Source of the DNA: Bacillota bacterium
Lineage (GTDB): Bacteria > Bacillota > Clostridia > Lachnospirales > Lachnospiraceae
DNA length: 64,000 nucleotides
Direction: 5' to 3'
Assembly: GCA_029224465.1 (NCBI GenBank)
Contig: JAQXUQ010000008.1
Location: 17,272 to 81,271 of the forward strand
Shown: in pieces, positions 9,222-16,740 of the stretch
How the letters are laid out: the number at the start of each line of letters is the position of its first letter
How positions within the stretch are numbered: the stretch's first letter is position 1
Translations under genes and position numbers: made by a program
The notes under the pieces: generated by a model
What the model saw: the letters and a program-made list of their open reading frames with translations, nothing else
Told to the model about the DNA's origin: nothing
Databases searched by the model: none

Positions 9222-9275
9222 AAAATAATACCATGCAGATAGTTGATTGACAAATTATCCGCATGGTGTTATTTT
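9222..9275 (+). terminator. Long-armed dyad after glyA (possible terminator overlapping a promoter)
   Basis: Two 15-base arms (AAAATAATACCATGC at 9222-9236 and GCATGGTGTTATTTT at 9261-9275, one G-U pair) are separated by 24 bases. The right arm ends in a T-rich run, so it could terminate glyA transcripts. The loop holds a TTGACA and the right arm holds its -10, so the same DNA also forms a promoter. Confidence 0.5.
9247..9275 (+). promoter_or_regulatory. Promoter of a candidate non-coding RNA
   Basis: Consensus TTGACA (9247-9252), 17 bases, TATTTT (9270-9275). Predicted transcript start is near 9282. No convincing coding sequence follows before the terminator at 9662-9712. Confidence 0.6.
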
Positions 9276-9281
9276 AAAATC

Positions 9282-9706
9282 AGCAAAGAGATAAGAGATC
9301 AGGAAAATGAAGATGAGAGGTCAGCTCTCATGACAGGACCCCGATCGGACAAGAGCTTCAGGGGAATTTTACAGGAAGGAGGTACGGACCACCCGAATAG
9401 TTAAGTTCCACAGAAGTATAATTGTTCATCTCAGACTCGTTGATGCAAGTACATGAAGGATGTGATGAAATCTTTGACGGGATCAAGGGATGCCCGCCAG
9501 GAACTGATCGAACGTGGATCAGGCTGCCCGGTGAAGACTTTGGTTCAGGATCAGGACACCACAGTACAATCAGTACAAAGACAGAGGATGGAACGCGGAT
9601 ACGGGAAAGGCAAAGTTCAGATCCAGAGGAGGTTTAGTCCATTGGACAACGAACAGCAGTAAAGGGACATCAATCGTAAAGAAGGTTGATGTCCCTTTCC
9701 TCATGT
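9282..9706 (+). ncRNA. Candidate structured RNA, unassigned family
   Basis: This 425-base segment lies between a strong promoter and a strong terminator and shows no credible gene. It is purine-rich on this strand. It contains several short perfect hairpins: ATGAGAG/CTCTCAT (9314-9332), CTGATC/GATCAG with a 7-base loop (9504-9522), GTAC/GTAC, and GTCC/GGAC just before the terminator. About 19 GGA triplets occur, roughly three times the random expectation. It is not RNase P RNA, tmRNA, 6S or SRP RNA as far as their conserved cores can be recognised. A short ORF at 9453-9662 lacks a ribosome binding site. Family and function are unknown. Confidence 0.4.
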
Positions 9707-9712
9707 CTTTTT
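9662..9712 (+). terminator. Intrinsic terminator
   Basis: Perfect 13-bp arms AAAGGGACATCAA / TTGATGTCCCTTT around a ~13-base loop, followed by a T-rich stretch (CTTTTTTGCTTTTT). On the opposite strand the same hairpin can end the dehydratase-activase transcript, whose stop codon lies at 9719-9721. Confidence 0.85.
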
Positions 9713-9718
9713 TGCTTT

Positions 9719-12700
9719 TTATTCGTCTTCCCTGCGCATATTGTTCTGCGCTCCCGCAAGCAGAAGCTTGATCCGGTTCAGCTGGTTTACTTCCGATGCG
9801 CCCGGGTCATAGTCAATTGCCGCAAGATTCGCCTGCGGATAAAGCTGGCGGACTTTCTTCGCAACACCCTTTCCTACAACATGGTTCGGCAGGCACCCGA
9901 ACGGCTGAATACAGATAATGTTCGGAACGCCGGATTTAATCAGCTCCACCATTTCTCCCGTCAGGAACCAGCCCTCGCCGGTCTGGTTGCCGATGTCGAC
10001 AATCGGCTCCGCATAGGAAACCAGCGTATAGATGCTCGAAGGCGCCTCGAAATGCCTGCTCTTGTCATAGGCCTTGTAAATCGGACGCAGAAGTACTTTC
10101 TCGATCACAAAAATCGCTGCGCGCATCGCTGCGGCAGTCTTCTTGCTTGTCCCCAGATACTCCGCTTTGTAAATCTGGTTATAGAAGCAGTAGAGCATAA
10201 AGCCCATCAGATCCGGAACGACGGCTTCAGCGCCTTCATTTTCCAGTGTTTCCACAAGATGGTTGTTGGCAGCGTAAGAGTACTTGACCAGTATCTCGCC
10301 GACAACGCCGACTCTCGGCTTTTTGAGGTCTTCCCGGACCGGAACCGCGTCAAATTCCCGGATCATCTGAATGCACATTTTCTGGACTTTCCGGATCGGG
10401 AGTCCTTTCATATTCACAAGGAATTCCGTGCATGTTTCAAGCCACTTCTGATGCAGCGCTTCGACAGAGCCTTTTTCTTTTTCGTACGGACGCATTCTGT
10501 AAACGCACTTCATCATGACATCGCCGAACATGACCGCGAACGCAAGCCTCGCAAGGAGCTTCATTGAAATCTTGAACCCGGGGTTCCCTTCCAGACCTGA
10601 CAGGTTGGCGGAAATAACCGGAATCTGCTCCATGCCGGCTTTTTTGAGCGCTCTTCTGATAAAGCCGATGTAGTTTGAAGCGCGGCACCCGCCGCCTGTC
10701 TGCGACATGATGATCGCCGTATGGTCCGGATCATACTGACCGGATTCGAGCGCCTCCATGAACTGTCCCACAACATACAGGGAAGGGTAGCAGGCGTCGT
10801 TGTTTACATACTTCAGGCCGTAGTCGACTGCTTTCCGGTTGTCGTTCTTTAAAACAACCAGATTATAGCCGCAGGATCTTGCCGCCGGTTCGATCAGATC
10901 GAAATGAATCGGCGACATCTGCGGGCACAGAATCGTATACCTCTCTTCGAACATTTTTTCGGTGAAAGGCACCTTTTTAATCGCGCTTGAGCGTATGGTA
11001 CGCTTTGTTTTTCTGCGTTCGCGGATCCGGATCGCGGCAATCAGGGAGCGGACGCGGATTCTTGCGGCGCCCAGATTGTTGACCTCATCGATCTTGAGGC
11101 AGGTGTAGATCTTGTCGGAGCCGGAGAGAATATCATTAACCTGATCCGTCGTGACCGCGTCCACGCCGCAGCCGAACGAATTGAGCTGGATCATATCCAG
11201 ATCATCCCGCGTTTTGACATAGCTCGCAGCTGCGTACAGACGGGAATGGTACATCCACTGATCCAGTACGACAAGGGGCCGCTCGGGCGAGGCCAGATGG
11301 GATATACTGTCCTCGGAGAGAACCGCGAAGCCGTAGGAACTGATCATCTCCGGGATGCCGTGATTGATCTCCGGGTCGAGATGGTACGGACGCCCTGCGA
11401 GCACGATGCCGCGGACGTGATTTTCCTGCATATAGCGCAGCACCCGCTCACCCTCCGCCTGAATGTCTTTTCTGGTCTTTGCGAGCTCGTCCCATGCGTC
11501 CGATGCCGCGGCGATCACTTCCTTCTCCGGCAGTTCTTTAAACTCGCGCGTAAGGCCTTCCGTGATGGTTTTAAGATCAGTAAATGCCATAAACGGATGG
11601 CGGAAAACAACGCTCCCGTTCATGATTTCCTCTACGTTGTTCTTGATGTTCTCCGGATAGGAGCTGACGATCGGGCAGTTATAATGATTGTCCGATTCGC
11701 CAAATTCCTTCCTCTCGTAGAATAAAGACGGATAGAAGATGAAGTCGACGCCGTGCTGAATCAGCCACTGGATATGTCCGTGCGTGATTTTGGCGGGATA
11801 GCAGGCGGACTCGGACGGAATGGATTCAATTCCCATCTCGTAAATCTTATGTGTGGAAGGCGGCGACAGAACAACACGGTATCCGAGCTTTGTAAAGAAC
11901 GTATACCAGAACGGATAGTTCTCGTACATGTTCAGAACGCGGGGGAGCCCAACCGTGCCGCGGGCGGCCTGCGCAGCAGGAAGCGGACGGTAACCGAAAA
12001 TTCTGCGCATCTTATACTTGTAAAGGTTCGGGATGCCGTTATCGGTTTTTTCAAGGCCGAGGCCTCTTTCACAGCGGTTGCCGGAGATAAACTGCCTTCC
12101 GTCGCTGAAATGGTTGATGGTCAGTCTGCAGTTGTTATTGCAGCGGCCGCAGTTTGAGAGCGTTGTCTCGAACGTCAGATTTTCCATCTCTTCAAAAGAG
12201 AGCATGGAAGTCGGACGACTCTCGTCATAGCGCTCCCGTGCGATCAGGGCGGCGCCGAACGCGCCCATGATACCGGCAATGTCCGGCCGGATCACCTGGC
12301 CGTCCGCGATTTTCTCGAGCGCGCGCAGAACCGCGTCGTTGTAGAAAGTTCCGCCCTGAACGACAATATTTTTACCGAGTTCCTCCGCGGAGGAAACCTT
12401 CATAACCTTGAACAGTGCGTTTTTAATGACAGAGTACGCAAGACCGGCGGAAATATCGGAGACTTCTGCGCCTTCCTTCTGCGCCTGTTTGACTCTGGAA
12501 TTCATAAAAACAGTGCAGCGTGTGCCAAGGTCTATAGGATGCTGCGCAAAAAGAGCGGCCTTCGCGAAATCCTGAACCGAGTAGTTCAGGGATTTCGCGA
12601 ATGTCTCGATAAAGGATCCGCAGCCGGAAGAGCATGCTTCGTTCAGCGTGACGGAATCCACAGCGCCGTTCTTGATCCGGATACATTTCATATCCTGTCC

Positions 12701-13969
12701 GCCGATGTCGAGGATACAGTCGACCTGCGGATCAAAATAAGACGCGCCGTAATAGTGCGCGATCGTTTCCACCTCTCCGTGATCGAGCTTGAACGCGGAT
12801 TTTAAAAGCGCTTCACCGTAACCGGTAGAGCAGCTGCCGGCGATCGAAGCGCCCTCGGGCATCTTTCGGGCAAGCTCCGTGATTCCGCGGATCGCTGTTT
12901 TGATCGGAGAACCGTTGTTGGAAGAATAGAAAGAGTACAGCAGCTCGCCGTTTTCGCCGACAAGCGCGAGCTTGGTTGTCGTCGAGCCCGCGTCGATGCC
13001 GAGGAACGTACGCCCTCTGTAATTTCTGATATTGCCGGTTTTAACCTTATGCTTCGCGTGCCTTGCACTGAATTCGTCATATTCTTGTCTGGTCGCGAAG
13101 AGCGGGTCCATTCGGTGGACTTCGAACTCCATCCTCATGGGTCTTGACGTCTTGCCGATCAATTCATCCAGAGAAAAGACAACGTCTTCATGCGCATTAA
13201 AAGCACTGCCCATCGCGGGAAACAGGTGAGAATTCTCAACATCAATGATATGCTCATCGTCGAGCTTCAGTTCCCGGATAAAAGCCGTCTTCAGCTCTGT
13301 CAGGAAATGGAGCGGTCCTCCAAGGAATGCAACGTGTCCGCGGATCGGTTTACCCTGCGCGAGTCCGGAAATTGTCTGGATGACAACAGCCTGGAAAATG
13401 GACGCGGCAAGGTCTTCTTTACGCGCGCCGTCGTTGATCAGGGGCTGAATGTCCGATTTTGCGAAAACGCCGCAGCGCGCGGCTATGGTATACAGCGACT
13501 GGTAATGTTTCGCGTACTCGTTCAGGCCTTTGGCGTCCGTCTGCAGAAGAGAAGCCATCTGGTCGATAAAAGAACCTGTGCCGCCAGCGCAGGTTCCGTT
13601 CATTCTCTGCTCGACGTTGCCGTTTTCAAAATAAATGATCTTGGCATCTTCGCCGCCAAGTTCAATCGCAACATCGGTTTTCGGAGCGATCTTCTTAACG
13701 GCAGCTGCCTCCGCGACAACTTCCTGCTCGAACGGGATGCCGAGATGATTCGCGAGCGAGAGGCCGCCGGAACCCGTGATCACGGGATGAACCTGTATAT
13801 CTCCGAGCTTTTCCTTCGCTTCGACAAGCAATGTGTAAAGTGTCTTCCGGATTTCGGCGTGGTGGCGGCGGTATTCACCGAATGCCAGATTGTCCGACGG
13901 ATCCATGACTGCGATTTTGACGGTTGTAGAACCGATATCAATGCCTAAAGTGTAGTCTTTCGAACGCAA
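9719..13969 (-). CDS. 2-hydroxyacyl-CoA dehydratase activase-like giant protein (HgdC repeats + DUF2229 + HgdB-like)
   Basis: A 1416-residue multidomain protein. Residues ~7-265 form an ASKHA ATPase of the HgdC/BcrA activator type: DIGSTTVK, GSGG, ELGGEDAK, and the [4Fe-4S] cysteines in NGTCAGGTGSF (Cys127) and ARCGVFAKSD (Cys166). Residues ~320-590 repeat the fold (DAGSTTTK, DIGGQDMK, NEACSSGCGSF, GTRCTVFMNS). A Cys-rich hinge (NCGRCNNNCRL) leads into a DUF2229 region and a C-terminal region like the dehydratase D subunits (GGGCRASNYIGFIRRAL). HgdC proteins inject electrons into dehydratases with ATP. Large fused homologues are common in anaerobes, but their substrate is unknown. No dehydratase gene is adjacent. 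The start is TTG at 13969 with AGGAG eight bases upstream. Confidence 0.88.
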   Translation of the reverse strand: MRSKDYTLGIDIGSTTVKIAVMDPSDNLAFGEYRRHHAEIRKTLYTLLVEAKEKLGDIQVHPVITGSGGLSLANHLGIPFEQEVVAEAAAVKKIAPKTDVAIELGGEDAKIIYFENGNVEQRMNGTCAGGTGSFIDQMASLLQTDAKGLNEYAKHYQSLYTIAARCGVFAKSDIQPLINDGARKEDLAASIFQAVVIQTISGLAQGKPIRGHVAFLGGPLHFLTELKTAFIRELKLDDEHIIDVENSHLFPAMGSAFNAHEDVVFSLDELIGKTSRPMRMEFEVHRMDPLFATRQEYDEFSARHAKHKVKTGNIRNYRGRTFLGIDAGSTTTKLALVGENGELLYSFYSSNNGSPIKTAIRGITELARKMPEGASIAGSCSTGYGEALLKSAFKLDHGEVETIAHYYGASYFDPQVDCILDIGGQDMKCIRIKNGAVDSVTLNEACSSGCGSFIETFAKSLNYSVQDFAKAALFAQHPIDLGTRCTVFMNSRVKQAQKEGAEVSDISAGLAYSVIKNALFKVMKVSSAEELGKNIVVQGGTFYNDAVLRALEKIADGQVIRPDIAGIMGAFGAALIARERYDESRPTSMLSFEEMENLTFETTLSNCGRCNNNCRLTINHFSDGRQFISGNRCERGLGLEKTDNGIPNLYKYKMRRIFGYRPLPAAQAARGTVGLPRVLNMYENYPFWYTFFTKLGYRVVLSPPSTHKIYEMGIESIPSESACYPAKITHGHIQWLIQHGVDFIFYPSLFYERKEFGESDNHYNCPIVSSYPENIKNNVEEIMNGSVVFRHPFMAFTDLKTITEGLTREFKELPEKEVIAAASDAWDELAKTRKDIQAEGERVLRYMQENHVRGIVLAGRPYHLDPEINHGIPEMISSYGFAVLSEDSISHLASPERPLVVLDQWMYHSRLYAAASYVKTRDDLDMIQLNSFGCGVDAVTTDQVNDILSGSDKIYTCLKIDEVNNLGAARIRVRSLIAAIRIRERRKTKRTIRSSAIKKVPFTEKMFEERYTILCPQMSPIHFDLIEPAARSCGYNLVVLKNDNRKAVDYGLKYVNNDACYPSLYVVGQFMEALESGQYDPDHTAIIMSQTGGGCRASNYIGFIRRALKKAGMEQIPVISANLSGLEGNPGFKISMKLLARLAFAVMFGDVMMKCVYRMRPYEKEKGSVEALHQKWLETCTEFLVNMKGLPIRKVQKMCIQMIREFDAVPVREDLKKPRVGVVGEILVKYSYAANNHLVETLENEGAEAVVPDLMGFMLYCFYNQIYKAEYLGTSKKTAAAMRAAIFVIEKVLLRPIYKAYDKSRHFEAPSSIYTLVSYAEPIVDIGNQTGEGWFLTGEMVELIKSGVPNIICIQPFGCLPNHVVGKGVAKKVRQLYPQANLAAIDYDPGASEVNQLNRIKLLLAGAQNNMRREDE

Positions 13970-14053
13970 AATTGATCTCCTGAAAGCACAAAGCCGCCGG
14001 CCGGAACCGGAGCTTTCTTATTTAATAGTGTAAACTGATCGAATCACTATCGG

Positions 14054-14082
14054 ATTCTAAATCGCGCGCAATTTAAAGTCAA
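14054..14082 (-). promoter_or_regulatory. Promoter of the dehydratase-activase gene
   Basis: On the minus strand: TTGACT (-35, complement of 14077-14082), 17 bases, TAGAAT (-10, complement of 14054-14059). It gives a leader of about 75 bases before the TTG start. Confidence 0.7.
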
Positions 14083-14146
14083 CAAACCCACGTACCTCAA
14101 AAAATGAAAATTGTCTTAAATGTCACCGGGGGCGGGCCGGCGTTCG

Positions 14147-14175
14147 TTTACTTTTACGGGTGCGGATGCTATTCT
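14147..14175 (+). promoter_or_regulatory. Promoter of the rhomboid-like gene
   Basis: TTTACT (14147-14152), 17 bases, TATTCT (14170-14175) preceded by TGC (extended -10). The two divergent promoters in this 243-base gap are separated by about 65 bases. The rest of the gap shows nothing else recognisable. Confidence 0.55.
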
Positions 14176-14212
14176 AAAATCCGGTTGAACTAAAAAAGAA
14201 AGGAAAAACCAC

Positions 14213-15262
14213 ATGAGCTGGTTCGAAAAGAAATTTTCAAGATACGCGATCCGAAACCTGTCACTGGTTCTGATCCTGTGCTATGCATTCGGATATCTGA
14301 TTCAGATGATCAATCCTTCTTTTATTCTGTATCTGACACTGAATCCTTACGCGATCCTGCACGGTCAGATCTGGAGGATTTTTACATGGCTGATCATTCC
14401 GCCGGAGCAGACAAACCTGATCTTCGTCCTGATCATGCTTCTGTTTTATTATTCTATCGGAACGTCGCTCGAGCGTACATGGGGGACCTGGCGTTATAAT
14501 GTCTATATGTTCGCCGGATTTTTATGCACGATCGCCGGTGCGTTTCTGATGATGGGATACGCTTATCTCTTTCATGCGGGCATGATTGAAAGACTCGGCG
14601 CTGCCGCGTTCTTTGCGGGAGTCAGCCCGGCGTTCAGCACATACTATATTAACATGTCTATTTTTCTCGCGTACGCGGCGACTTTCCCGGACGCTGTCGT
14701 GCTATTGATGTTCATACTGCCGGTCAAGGTGAAATGGCTCGGGTTTGTCTATGCTGTACTGCTCGGTGCTGATTTTGTTCAGGCAGCGGCCGCAGGACAG
14801 TTCTATCTTTGCTTTGCCATGCTGGCATCGCTTCTGAATTTCCTGATCTTCTTCCTTCAGAGGAAGAATCCGGCTTTTCTGCACCCGCAGGAGGCAATGA
14901 GAAGGGCCCGTTTCCGGAAGGAAATGTCGTCCGGAAGGGATACGGCCGCAGGACCTTCGCAGTCTCCTTCTGCAGCCGCGCAGGCAGCGCGCAGTGAACG
15001 GAATGCGGGAGAAAACATGAGAAGAAAGATGGCCGCGAGACATCGCTGCGCCATCTGCGGAAGAACCGAGCTGGATGATCCGACACTGGAATTCCGCTAC
15101 TGTTCCAAATGCGACGGGACCTATGAATTCTGTCAGGATCATCTGTTTACGCATGTTCACGCAAAGGGCGGAATGGGACCGGTGCCGTTGGCTTCCGTGA
15201 CAGGCAGTCAGGAAACAGAGCATAAGGAATCCTCTGGACAGGATCCGGATATTGGAAAGTAG
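14213..15262 (+). CDS. Rhomboid-like membrane protein with C-terminal zinc ribbon, catalytically dead
   Basis: A 349-residue protein. Residues ~15-225 form six or so membrane spans with the general layout of rhomboid proteases, including an ILHGQIWRIFTW segment like the rhomboid L1 region. The GxSG nucleophile motif is replaced by INMSIFLAYAATFPD and no histidine occurs in the last span, so proteolysis is not expected. A charged linker follows. At about residues 285-326 there is a zinc-ribbon-like module CAICGRT...YCSKCDGTYEFCQDHLFTHVH. The start has a good AAGAAAGGA site. It heads a likely three-gene unit with the sigma-like gene (8-base gap) and the unknown gene at 16040. Similar proteins occur in Lachnospiraceae; function unknown. 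Confidence 0.72.
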   Translation: MSWFEKKFSRYAIRNLSLVLILCYAFGYLIQMINPSFILYLTLNPYAILHGQIWRIFTWLIIPPEQTNLIFVLIMLLFYYSIGTSLERTWGTWRYNVYMFAGFLCTIAGAFLMMGYAYLFHAGMIERLGAAAFFAGVSPAFSTYYINMSIFLAYAATFPDAVVLLMFILPVKVKWLGFVYAVLLGADFVQAAAAGQFYLCFAMLASLLNFLIFFLQRKNPAFLHPQEAMRRARFRKEMSSGRDTAAGPSQSPSAAAQAARSERNAGENMRRKMAARHRCAICGRTELDDPTLEFRYCSKCDGTYEFCQDHLFTHVHAKGGMGPVPLASVTGSQETEHKESSGQDPDIGK

Positions 15263-15270
15263 GGTGAGGT

Positions 15271-16020
15271 ATGGACGAAATCAGCCGTGAAGAAAGTTTT
15301 GTCAGGATGCTGCAGGCATTGATCACAAGTGCGCAGAAGAACAGAGGCGTTGTGACGAGCAGACAGATCGAGAAAGCGTTCGATGGTATGCAGCTCTCCA
15401 AAGAGCAGCTCCTGCAGGTAAAGAACTATCTGAAAGACAATAAAATCGGCATTGACGAGCCGCTTGACGCGGATGAGAGGATGAGCCGGGAGGATCATGA
15501 TTATCTTGCGGATTATCAGGAAACCGTGGCTTCCATCGAGCAGCCTTCGGACGGCGTATTCGACGCGATCAAGCTGAACGCGATGGCGGGGGACAAAGAG
15601 GCGCAGCAGGAGCTTGCCGAGCTGATGCTGCCCAAGGTTGTAGATATCGCGAAACTTTATGCCGGTCAGGGGGTTTATATGGAGGATCTGATCGGCGCCG
15701 GCAATATGGCGCTGGTACGCGGAACCAAGCTGCTCGGCCCTCTCGAAAAGCCGGAAGAAGTGGAGCCGGACCTTGCGCAGAGAATCATGAAAGCCATGGA
15801 AGATCTGATCGAACAGGAGCTGGAAGAACACGCGACCGCGGCGGATGCCGCCGAAAAATCCAATAAGGTGCTGGACAAAGCGAATGAGCTTTCGGCGGCG
15901 CTCGGAAGAAAAGTCACGGTTGGAGAGCTGGCAGCGGAAGGCGAGCTTTCGGAAGAAGAGATCATGGATGCCATCAGGATCACCGGTAACCATATTGACA
16001 GCATTGATTACAAATCGTAG
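15271..16020 (+). CDS. Reduced sigma-70-like protein
   Basis: A 249-residue acidic protein. Residues ~8-60 resemble sigma-70 region 1.1 (helical, QIEKAF...LSKEQLLQVKNYL). Residues ~115-145 resemble regions 2.1-2.2 (KVVDIAKLYAGQGVYMEDLI then GAGNMALVRG), the part of sigma that contacts the core polymerase beta' coiled coil. Residues ~195-240 resemble region 3 (LGRKVTVGELAAEGELSEEE). The aromatic melting and -10 recognition segments (2.3/2.4) and the whole of region 4 are missing. It therefore should not read promoters alone and may bind core polymerase. That role is inference. The start is supported by an upstream GTGAGG. Confidence 0.6.
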   Translation: MDEISREESFVRMLQALITSAQKNRGVVTSRQIEKAFDGMQLSKEQLLQVKNYLKDNKIGIDEPLDADERMSREDHDYLADYQETVASIEQPSDGVFDAIKLNAMAGDKEAQQELAELMLPKVVDIAKLYAGQGVYMEDLIGAGNMALVRGTKLLGPLEKPEEVEPDLAQRIMKAMEDLIEQELEEHATAADAAEKSNKVLDKANELSAALGRKVTVGELAAEGELSEEEIMDAIRITGNHIDSIDYKS

Positions 16021-16039
16021 GGTGGAAAGTCGAAAGTCT

Positions 16040-16459
16040 ATGGAAACGCAGGGGAATGATTATAAGTACATCATGGAAGGCCTCACGGACATTGCGGTGG
16101 GTGCCAGATATACCTATGCCGAGCTGGAAGATAATCCGGAGCTGAGCTATAAATTCCGCTGCATTATCAAACGGTTTTTTGAGCAGGAAGTAGGACGGGA
16201 GACAAGCCTTGAGAGCCATCTGTATTATATGAAGCCGGAAGATGAAAGCTGCAGAATTTACACACAGATCAAGGCAAAGGTCCGCGTATACTGCCCTGTC
16301 ACCAGCAAATCGTCCGGCAGAACAAAGACGATCTACAAGGAACAGACTCTGGCGGCGGATGAACTCTCTAAGATACCGCTTTCGGAAAAGAACCGCCGCG
16401 GCATGATCGTGCATGAACTGCAGCTCTCGAAGCTCGGTCTTATGACATTTGCCATGTAG
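16040..16459 (+). CDS. Conserved-looking protein of unknown function (139 aa)
   Basis: I do not recognise this protein. It has 139 residues, is soluble and of mixed charge, with no signal peptide or membrane span. A long helical N-terminal part contains CIIKRFFEQEVGRE, the middle part contains KVRVYCPVTSKSSGRTKTIY, and the end is LQLSKLGLMTFAM. A longer open frame exists upstream, but it overlaps the sigma-like gene by 176 bases, so the ATG at 16040, just 19 bases after that gene, is preferred. It ends at a terminator hairpin (16475-16509). Its place behind the rhomboid-like and sigma-like genes suggests one transcription unit with them. Confidence 0.65.
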   Translation: METQGNDYKYIMEGLTDIAVGARYTYAELEDNPELSYKFRCIIKRFFEQEVGRETSLESHLYYMKPEDESCRIYTQIKAKVRVYCPVTSKSSGRTKTIYKEQTLAADELSKIPLSEKNRRGMIVHELQLSKLGLMTFAM

Positions 16460-16474
16460 CGGCATAGCTTTTTT

Positions 16475-16509
16475 AAATCCGCCGCACGATACGTCCGGTG
16501 GATTTTTTA
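16475..16509 (+). terminator. Terminator before recA
   Basis: Arms AAATCCGCCG (16475-16484) and CGGTGGATTT (16496-16505), with one G-U pair and an 11-base loop, followed by a run of T. It isolates the three-gene unit at 14213-16459 from recA. Confidence 0.75.
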
Positions 16510-16652
16510 ATGCCGCCGGCATATAATGAATGCATGACCTGCAGCAGGCAGCGCGGTGAACCCGGACGCGCGCAAAAGCGTCCGCATATCTTACTTCAAA
16601 TCGTGCCAACCGGCGGCATTTTCTGCAGCCGCGTCTTCATGTATCCTCGTTC

Positions 16653-16681
16653 TTGCAATCAAAAGAAGCGGATGCTATACT
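16653..16681 (+). promoter_or_regulatory. recA promoter
   Basis: TTGCAA (16653-16658), 17 bases, TATACT (16676-16681) preceded by TGC. The LexA box lies immediately downstream, so repressor bound there would block initiation or escape. Confidence 0.7.
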
Positions 16682-16690
16682 ACAAAACAA

Positions 16691-16702
16691 GAACACATGT
16701 TC
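16691..16702 (+). promoter_or_regulatory. LexA (SOS) box of recA
   Basis: GAACACATGTTC, a perfect GAAC-N4-GTTC dyad matching the Gram-positive LexA/DinR box. It begins nine bases after the -10 element of the recA promoter. This puts recA, and probably recX behind it, under SOS control. Confidence 0.85.
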
Positions 16703-16740
16703 TGTTTTGCTCGTTTCGTAAAGAAAGGATTTATTATATT

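Noticed and set aside
9453..9662. 69-codon open frame in the region after glyA (and the alternative at 9422-9637)
   Set aside because: No ribosome binding site, unusual composition and no recognisable product; promoter and terminator placement fit a non-coding RNA better.
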